A DNA stretch of 50,548 nucleotides, from contig JH153354.1 of the NCBI GenBank assembly GCA_000226015.1, forward strand, positions 31,936 through 82,483, written 5' to 3'. The translations under genes and the position numbers were made by a program. Of this stretch, positions 45,101 to 50,548 are shown one piece after another; position 1 is the stretch's first letter, and each line of letters opens with the position of its first letter. The notes below the pieces were generated by a model, which was not told where the DNA came from, searched no databases, and was given only the letters and a program-made list of their open reading frames with translations. Source of the DNA: Mnemiopsis leidyi. Lineage: Eukaryota > Ctenophora > Tentaculata > Lobata > Bolinopsidae.

Positions 45101-45144
45101 TTGAAGACACAAGAACCTACGCATCCATGACTTGTGGAGCATAG
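38723..45144 (+). CDS. SPOCK: Testican-like (SPOCK-type) secreted protein, Kazal + EF-hand pair + thyroglobulin-1
   Basis: Eight exons in continuous phase: 38723-38836, 39017-39142, 39521-39689, 42992-43111, 43802-43887, 44151-44265, 44586-44736, 45075-45144. They sum to 951 nt, or 316 residues plus stop. The start could be ATG 38738, five codons later; either way a signal peptide follows (MRKLNDVVIFIWVFFAPLHA). The domain order is a proline-rich acidic linker with one N-glycosylation site (NGT, residue 69), a Kazal/follistatin-like domain (Cys 81, 89, 93, 100, 102, 113, 117, 134), an EC-like region with two EF loops (192-203 and 224-235), and a thyroglobulin type-1 domain (245-314, CWCV at 293-296). 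This order is that of testicans, extracellular calcium-binding proteoglycans of the SPARC family. The usual acidic C-terminal tail is absent. It could also be called a SMOC relative. Confidence 0.88.
39320..39404. repeat. Imperfect inverted repeat in testican-like intron 2
   Basis: Arms of about 40 bp around ATACAT; the inner 25 bp (GATGGCCTATGCCTTATATC and onward) pair with one mismatch, the outer part with about four. The loop is very short. Confidence 0.8.
39521..39689 (+). CDS. SPOCK: Testican-like gene exon 3 (Kazal domain)
   Basis: A single exon carries the whole Kazal/follistatin-like domain, residues 81-136. The core NCLCGTNRKTYRNVCEIAC has the family pattern C-x-C-G, then TY, then N-x-C-x3-C. 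Kazal domains often sit on their own exon. The acceptor is TTTTCCCAG, the donor GTAAGT, phase 1. In testicans this domain precedes the EC module and resembles serine-protease inhibitors, but inhibitory activity is not assured. Confidence 0.88.
40945..41120. mobile_element. Fold-back element with long inverted arms in testican-like intron 3
   Basis: The left arm (TATAGAAGTAAAA, then GGTCTAAAGTTCCATGACA, then AGTCGGTAGGCAGGTAT) is matched in reverse complement by the right arm ending TTTTACTTCTATA. Arms run about 75 bp with several differences around an AT-rich centre. It is likely a MITE or fold-back element; no coding sequence and no clear target duplication. Confidence 0.65.
42992..45144 (+). 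CDS. SPOCK: Testican-like gene exons 4-8 (EC module and thyroglobulin domain)
   Basis: Exon 4 (42992-43111) encodes a divergent helical lead-in with a cysteine pair. Exon 5 (43802-43887) holds EF loop 1, DVNVDLHLDKDE, with all acidic ligands but Leu for the usual Gly, as in other testicans. Exon 6 (44151-44265) holds canonical EF loop 2, DTDMDGRVREDE, followed by EWSSCLGC. Exons 7 and 8 (44586-44736, 45075-45144) encode the thyroglobulin type-1 domain: VTCKADG, QC, CWCVD and the closing MTC. The protein ends two residues later. Phase usage is 1-1-0-1-2 and every boundary is AG/GT. Exon 4's donor (GTAAAA) is the weakest. AATAAA at 45406 and 45533 could end the transcript. Confidence 0.85.
43203..43791 (+). 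repeat. Compound minisatellite in testican-like intron 4
   Basis: Five to six nearly identical 46-bp units (GTGAGAATACATTTACAAGT and onward, starting 43203, 43249, 43295 and so on) are followed by alternation with a second unit of about 43-65 bp (TTAGTACAATGTTACTACAC, then AGACAGTAGTATGTACATACTAG). Both share TAGTACAATG. The array stops about 10 bp before the exon 5 acceptor (CATTTTATCAG, AG at 43800-43801). Confidence 0.92.
43911..43989. repeat. Near-perfect 39-bp inverted repeat with a 1-nt loop, testican-like intron 5
   Basis: Arms 43911-43949 and 43951-43989 pair with two mismatches; the left arm begins AGCAAAAAACTGAACAAGAA. It begins 24 bp after exon 5's donor. Confidence 0.9.
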
Positions 45145-46556
45145 CGATTTGAAAATCGAGACAGGATACAGCACTTCTTGCTTAGCGAACCCTCAAAACC
45201 TAAAATGCAAGTTCTCCTTGTAATGATCAGCAAATTAAAGATGCATTTGGCTTTCTAGAACTGTAGGACCTCCGCACATTGCATGACTAAAATCTTTGAG
45301 AGATACGACATGAGCATGCGAATCATGTTGCAAATACCTCGTCTAATCAAAGACAAAGTTCTAGAACTGTTTTTACCTCGATATCTCCAAAGGACAAGCA
45401 AGGAAAATAAATCTACATCATTTTACTCATATTCAGAAGAACGTAAGAATAATTTCAAAACTCGATCGACGATTCATGCCAATGAAACTACAAAGGGATG
45501 ATTTTAAGAGAAAAAGAAAGAGCCAAGATATCAATAAATGACAATAGCGATGTTTGACTGAACGGACGTGTGATCGAAACACAACCAATGGTGAGAACAA
45601 ATTGTCGAAACGTTCATTGGACTTGAAGTCTCGGATCATAATTGTTAAAATGTTAGAAACTTGATGACTCTGTCCATTTGCAAAGAAACGAGATCAATCG
45701 TCAATCAAACATTATTGTCATAACTTTTGTAAAAATACTTGATATTGAGGTTGTCGCGAGCATTGCATTGGCAAATGTCAGCAACAGCAGCTAGACCATC
45801 CTTCACACACATAAACCAAATATTTAACCCTGCCTTATATAAAACTCCCCAGACAAAGTCGACCGTAGCTATTTAACGATTTTAATGGACAGGGTCTGAT
45901 TAGTACTTACAGGTACTTCACGATTAATACGATTGATCGCATAAAACTTTTTATATTAGATTTTGCTAATAGTATGTAATAGTTCTTATATGGCAACTAC
46001 GGTCATTTTTGTGAAAGCATGATCACTTTGTCAACGAGTGAAAAAGGGCAAATATTTATCTATCTTTAGACAAACGTTTTATCTTTTTAAAATTGGTGCA
46101 TTCCTATAATCACCTAAATTGGATAGGTTTTTATTCTAATTTGAATTTTGCCAATTTTATTTGTACTTTTAACTCTTTGTTGTACATGTGTCGAGTAATT
46201 TAGCAATCAATGATCAAGACTATACTCAATAACTCACAAAGATCTACTTCTAGTTGAGGTGAAAGTTTACTGAAACAGTCCTTAATTTAAAACCAATTTG
46301 TTACATTACACTCATGCCCTTTATTTTTAAGTCATCCTTATATTCCTTAATTATGGTTATCTGAATGTTCCAAACACATGCGATGTCGTACTAATACAAT
46401 TTTTCTCTTCTAACCAAGTGTTTATATCATAACTCAAAGTTCCATAAACTTATTTACCCAATGTACATTGTACATATCACCCACTAGTAGTAGGTAACAT
46501 TTTAACTTGTATGAGAAATGATCTTTTATTCGGGCCTCCTTTCTAAACCGGCAAAG
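45145..46556. other. Testican-like 3' UTR and AT-rich spacer
   Basis: It holds the candidate AATAAA signals at 45406-45411 and 45533-45538. I see no further exon. Confidence 0.45.
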
Positions 46557-46760
46557 TTGGAGACTAAAATACCAGGAATTAGACAGTCCATACCTTCCAA
46601 CGGGAGACAGCGGACTGGCGATGACGTTTAGCGGAGCCGGGAGCACTGATAATCTCATAAATCTGAACAAAGCTGAAGTTGACGTGACTTTCTGCAAACG
46701 CTCTAATCTAATTCGGCTCTGCAGAAAATTTACCCTTACTGAAGACGATCAGGTGCAAAG
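46557..46760 (+). CDS. Candidate orphan exon, unknown protein
   Basis: A GC-richer island in AT-rich DNA gives an open segment of 67 codons, from WRLKYQELDSPYLPTGDSG through SGAGSTDNLINLNKAEVD to RKFTLTEDDQVQ, with a balanced hydrophilic composition. It is framed by TTTCTAAACCGGCAAAG, which includes a branch-point-like CTAAAC, and by the donor AAAG|GTGACG. No neighbouring exon was found in either direction, and the minus strand of the same stretch is also open. It may be an exon of a gene whose other exons lie far away or an unrecognised retro-fragment. Confidence 0.3.
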
Positions 46761-49094
46761 GTGACGCGTTTTAACCTTCCCCAAAACTTGCATTTCGGCA
46801 AACAATTTACGACGGATTTAATTATGAGGGTGTTGTCGGAGGGACAAATACTCAAAATCCATATAGTATTACTATTATAAATCCTGGCCATTAATGATTG
46901 ATAAGATTACGCGCAGTTGATCGAAGTATTGAGAATCAAACGCGAACAATAATTGTTATAATACTGATTAATCATGAGATTTATTCCGAGGGAAAAGTTC
47001 ATGTTTGAAAAATCATTTTACAACATAAGTAATTTCAAAGACTCCAGAGATTCATTCTTTATAACGATAGCTATTGGATGCGACTCTGTTTTATTATTTT
47101 GAATGGAATTGACAATCCATGATTCCCAAATTTGTGATAACAAATATACCTTTGCTTCACAATTTCCTTTTTTGCGAAGATATCTATCCTGACTATCCTA
47201 TTCTATGAGCTAAAGAATGTGAACTTTGTATAGTCAGCATCCTCAAAAGATACGGCGATCTATTGCAATAAAGACACACCACGTATCATTTTCTCATTTT
47301 GGTCTGACTTTAAGCACATGCGTCTAACCATCGTATGAACCTGCAATCTTCATTGCTATTAGTAGTGTTCGGTGAATTACGTTTTTCCATTAGTAGTGAG
47401 TAGTGAGTACACGCAGAAGCAAAAAACGTGAGAAAATTTTAAATTGACTTATCTGAACGCATCGCAATAATTGATTAACTTTTCAGTATTTAACATTGCA
47501 GATTATCACTATGCTTTGAGGTGCTGAAAGACCACAGTGTTGCTGTATACTTAACGTTTCCGGGGTAGAACAGATAGGCTGAGACGGCCAGGTCACATTT
47601 TTGTAATTTCATGAAGCCCCTACTAACGTGGCCTATAAATGGCACCTAGATATAGACTTTTTAAAAATAAATTTAACTTCGCGACTTACAAGAAGAATTA
47701 CAACAGTGACGCATTTCTGCTAAAATTCTGATCTCTATGCTAGGCCATAATGCTGACGACGTGCTATAACCTTGGTGCACCGGATAATCTATATAATAAA
47801 CCTGATCGGGGGGTTGTGCTATATCAAACGTGGCAGTGACAACTGCATAACCATTATAGCACCAGACTGTAGAACATGGAGGTCACTTGAGCTCCTCCCT
47901 AAGTTTTCGCATGTCTTTCGTCTTGTAAATGCAATTTTGATCAACGATAACAGAAAATCATTCAGAAAACGTAATATACTGAGATACTGATAATGATTTC
48001 TGCAGAGAACTTAGCAGCAGTTAATAGATTTGCAATTATCCAACTAATGATTTAAAACGCTTAATTGCTAAAATCTATAAGGCTCGCATTATGTTAATGT
48101 GGACTGGAGGTCGTTGAACTTCTACTTCTAGTTCAAAATAAATTGCAGTCCATGTTTTTAGCCAGCTGTACGACAGATTAACAAAACTATATGACTTCTG
48201 ACCGTCGCTCGCTATCCTAGTAGTTGACTTCGACTAACGATAGAAATTTGTAGCCCACTGCCTATTTATGGGGACTAAACATATAGTAAGAATTGTGGTT
48301 CAAGAAGAACTTAATCGTTTGACATCTTTACCCTTCAAACAACAGCTTAGATTATGGACATGAATCGAGGTATCATAGATTTAAAGCAGGAACGATGAAC
48401 ATAATATGATCTGAAAGATATGTTACTTCTACTATTGGGTTGGCTATTTCGTCTAGACCTCGTGCATCTGCCGGCGCGGACCACCTGTACTGCAGTAATG
48501 TAATTAAAATTAAGCTTTTCTTATTCTTACAGTTATACTGGACTGTCATGATCTCTCTGCAGTCTCCAACTTATTAGCTAAATTGACAGACTGTTCCTAT
48601 TCTGGCACCACGCAATTAACCATCCATCTGTTTCACGCGTCTGATCATGAAGGGCTTGCAATAATGATCTCAGTCAGTTGTTCAGTTCATGTAGGACATT
48701 GACATTACTTTAATATACTAATAGGCTATTTGCAATGCATTCTGATGTATGTTAAAATCATCATTTTATCCTTGCTGTATATGGTATTCATGTTAAACTT
48801 CATAATCAGGGCCCCTATGAACTCGAGGGCCCCTATGAACTCGATGCTATAATTGATCCGATGCAGGTTTGGTCGCGGTCGTTCAAGAGAAGTTGAAACC
48901 TTTGATACTAGCTTTTTACTTTAAGAATATCTGCCTTCATTTTTATGAATGGGCCATACATCCGAATCCCACTGGGACTGTGGCGGCACTCTCGCGGCAC
49001 TCCCATGCCGGCACACTCGCGACACCCTCGTGACACTCATCAAAATCAAGTTATTATAGGTAGTTAAATTGTATTGCACAAGTAAACTCAAAAA
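46761..49094. other. Gene-free spacer
   Basis: No supported exon. A perfect 18-bp tandem duplication (GGGCCCCTATGAACTCGA) lies at 48809-48844. A GGCAC/CACTCGCG-rich patch lies at about 48983-49038. Confidence 0.4.
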
Positions 49095-49325
49095 TCACAC
49101 ACCAAATCTTAATCTTAGTCCGATCATCTTAAGAGCGTCATGAAGAAGAACTCCACTATCTCTGAGGCTGTGGATTCTTCTGATAGTGATAAACGAGTCA
49201 GCCTTCTGTCGTTTCTCCGTGGTCTGCTCTGCTTTTAGTCTGTGGGCTGAATCTTTTGTCTCACCGGTGCAGCAGACACCGGTATGTCCCAGGTCGTCAC
49301 ACTTCACGCATCGAATCGCCTGCAC
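49095..49325 (-). CDS. Zinc-knuckle (CCHC) ORF fragment, possible retroelement gag
   Basis: Near its N-terminus the frame has CVKCDDLGHTGVCC, an exact C-x2-C-x3-G-H-x4-C zinc knuckle of the type found in retroelement gag and some cellular RNA-binding proteins. A basic, helical stretch follows (HRLKAEQTTEKRQK), and it stops after about 73 residues. The frame upstream is blocked by a stop (TAA near 49340), and a different minus-strand frame is open before it (DIPTGLKLPTPPRAG), so a frameshift or a splice is needed to extend it. It may be a gag-like fragment or a decayed cellular gene. Confidence 0.3.
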   Translation of the reverse strand: MQAIRCVKCDDLGHTGVCCTGETKDSAHRLKAEQTTEKRQKADSFITIRRIHSLRDSGVLLHDALKMIGLRLRFGV

Positions 49326-49352
49326 GTGGAGGAGTGGGAAGTTTTAAGCCGG

Positions 49353-49835
49353 TAGGTATGTCCAAAGGATCGTGGGAAAAGTTTCTCGTCAGAAGGAATC
49401 CCACTTCATCAAACCTCCCTGCAGCAAGCTTGGAACTTTACAAGAGAGAGTGCTCAAGAAGTACCACGACCCACGCAGCAGAAGTCGACAATCAGTCCCG
49501 GAGATCCTGAAAGAGTGAAAGAAGAGAAGATATCTAAGGATATCTTAGGAGAACCTGGTTCCGGAAACGCCCCATCGTTGAACCGCTGATTCTCGATGCC
49601 GATAATGGTTAAGTTTAAGACAGTCTTCGACAGATGCCTGATTGGGGAGACTAAGACTATAAGTATACCAGGAGTTTCTTGGCAAGAGCTGTATGTATTT
49701 AGCATGGGTCCATACAAGGATCGACCGGGATCCCGGCTGAATCCCGGTCCCGGCCAAAATCAGCCTTTTTTTGGAATCCCGGTCCCGGTCAAAATCGTGA
49801 AATTTACCGGGATTTCGACCGGGATTTTGTACTGA
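49353..49835 (+). pseudogene. Unassigned frame interrupted by one TGA
   Basis: The plus-strand frame is open without a start from 49353 and reads through LQQAWNFTRESAQEVPRPTQ and PGDPERVKEEKISKDILGEP to a TGA at 49587-49589. It then stays open to 49835, passing KFKTVFDRCLIGETKTI and WQELYVFSMGPYK before entering the CCCGG repeat. The first half has protein-like charged composition. The minus strand is also partly open, so strand and reality are uncertain. Confidence 0.2.
49720..49830. repeat. CCCGGTCCCGG-rich subterminal repeats, probable DNA transposon end
   Basis: Repeated words ATCCCGGTCCCGG, GACCGGGATCCCGG and TTACCGGGATTTCGACCGGG occur in both orientations within 110 bp, then an AT-rich tract follows. 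Clusters like this occur near the ends of hAT-type and related elements. The family is not proven. Confidence 0.35.
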
Positions 49836-50094
49836 ATTTTTAAAATTTTATTTCGATTTTTTATAGAATTTTGAAATTTTTTTACTGAATTTCGGAATTT
49901 TCATCGAAGATTTTTTAGATGAGATACATCAATATTATGAAATTGAATTGAAGAAATAAAACGAGATGTAAATTACTCGATTCATAGAAATTCGTAACAG
50001 ACAGTGATTTAATATCATGGTTCAATATTTAACTTCAATAGATTAAATTTTATTAAAATTCACTCGGGTACAAACAAAATTTAAAACACAACCA

Positions 50095-50280
50095 TGGACA
50101 CAGTCAGTCATCCTCATCATCTGAGCTCTCGCTGAATTCAATCTTACTCCCCTCATCTTCAGAATCACCTATGAGAATACTCATGACCTCATGTCATCTC
50201 CCGATTCCTCGTCTGAGTCTCGAGGGTCTCTCTCCAGGCTATTGATTGAAGCTGGACGGTGCCAGGTGGTTCTAAAGACC
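50095..50280 (-). pseudogene. Acidic C-terminus of a broken protein, perhaps a transposase
   Basis: On the minus strand two frames carry serine-acid runs: one has SLERDPRDSDEESGDDM, and after a stop or shift the other has GDSEDEGSKIEFSESSDDED ending at a stop near 50105. Joined only by a frameshift, they look like one acidic C-terminal tail. With the CCCGG repeats about 270 bp further along this strand, a decayed hAT/ZBED-like transposase reaching beyond the window edge is one reading. No catalytic motif is visible. Confidence 0.25.
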
Positions 50281-50548
50281 AATTATAAACATATAAATAC
50301 AAAATAAGATATAATCCCTCTTTTAGGGCACTGCACACTTACTGATTAATATGTTCAACCAGCACAAACGCACACAATGGGCCTAAATGACGTCACACCG
50401 CTTGGAACCGCACAAGATGAAACGCTTCCGTGAACAATGCTACCAAAGTTCCCTTCATTGCCTGCTTACAATTCGCTGAAGTAACATCGACCAGTTCAGT
50501 ACATCCACCTGTCCGTAGCTTTGGCAGCCATGCGAAACACCTTGCAAA
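50281..50548. other. Window edge, no feature resolved
   Basis: Short open pieces on the minus strand exist but carry no motif that I recognise. The sequence may belong to the element whose tail lies at 50095-50280. Confidence 0.25.

Overview
The window is AT-rich animal genomic DNA. It has GT-AG introns, a complete multi-exon axonemal dynein heavy chain gene, a complete secreted testican-like (SPOCK-type) gene, a decayed class A GPCR, a tRNA-derived SINE, a LINE remnant, MITE copies and several minisatellites. Ciliary dynein, extracellular-matrix and GPCR genes together point to a metazoan. Lack of vertebrate hallmarks and the repeat mix suggest an invertebrate, plausibly a cnidarian or another marine lineage, but I cannot name the species. 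Short runs of N (27342, 27471, 27526-27535) show this is a draft whole-genome scaffold.

Layout. 1-375: right part of a Harbinger-like MITE. 376-2150: no gene. 2155-2978: frameshifted GPCR pseudogene. 4111-8029: five 14-bp RFX X-box motifs, with three small candidate 5' exons (4520-5800), a SINE (5925-6263) and the first sure exon of the dynein gene. 7398-25399: a DNAH8/DNAH5-type outer-arm dynein heavy chain on the plus strand. I resolve 16 coding exons in continuous phase, 4579 codons plus stop. Its middle is one uninterrupted exon of 11,046 bp that carries all four P-loops, the stalk and nearly all of the C-terminal region. 25400-38700: long gene-poor stretch with tandem repeats, a second, complete MITE copy (27204-27639) and an antisense LINE reverse-transcriptase remnant (29930-31800). 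38723-45144: testican-like gene, 8 exons in continuous phase, 316 codons plus stop: signal peptide, Kazal domain, EF-hand pair, thyroglobulin type-1 domain. Its introns carry hairpins and a 0.6-kb minisatellite. 45145-50548: mostly non-coding, with one unassigned candidate exon (46557-46760), a zinc-knuckle ORF and the remains of a DNA transposon at the edge.

The two intact genes are unrelated in function: one moves cilia or flagella, the other is an extracellular calcium-binding matrix proteoglycan-family protein. The strongest biological observations are the X-box cluster that marks the dynein gene as an RFX ciliary target, the very uneven intron distribution in that gene (12 introns in the first 759 codons, none in the next 3682, three in the last 139), and the altered cysteine pattern and missing acidic tail of the testican-like protein. 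All exon boundaries were read by eye from splice consensus and phase. No database search was run, and family assignments rest on remembered family motifs.
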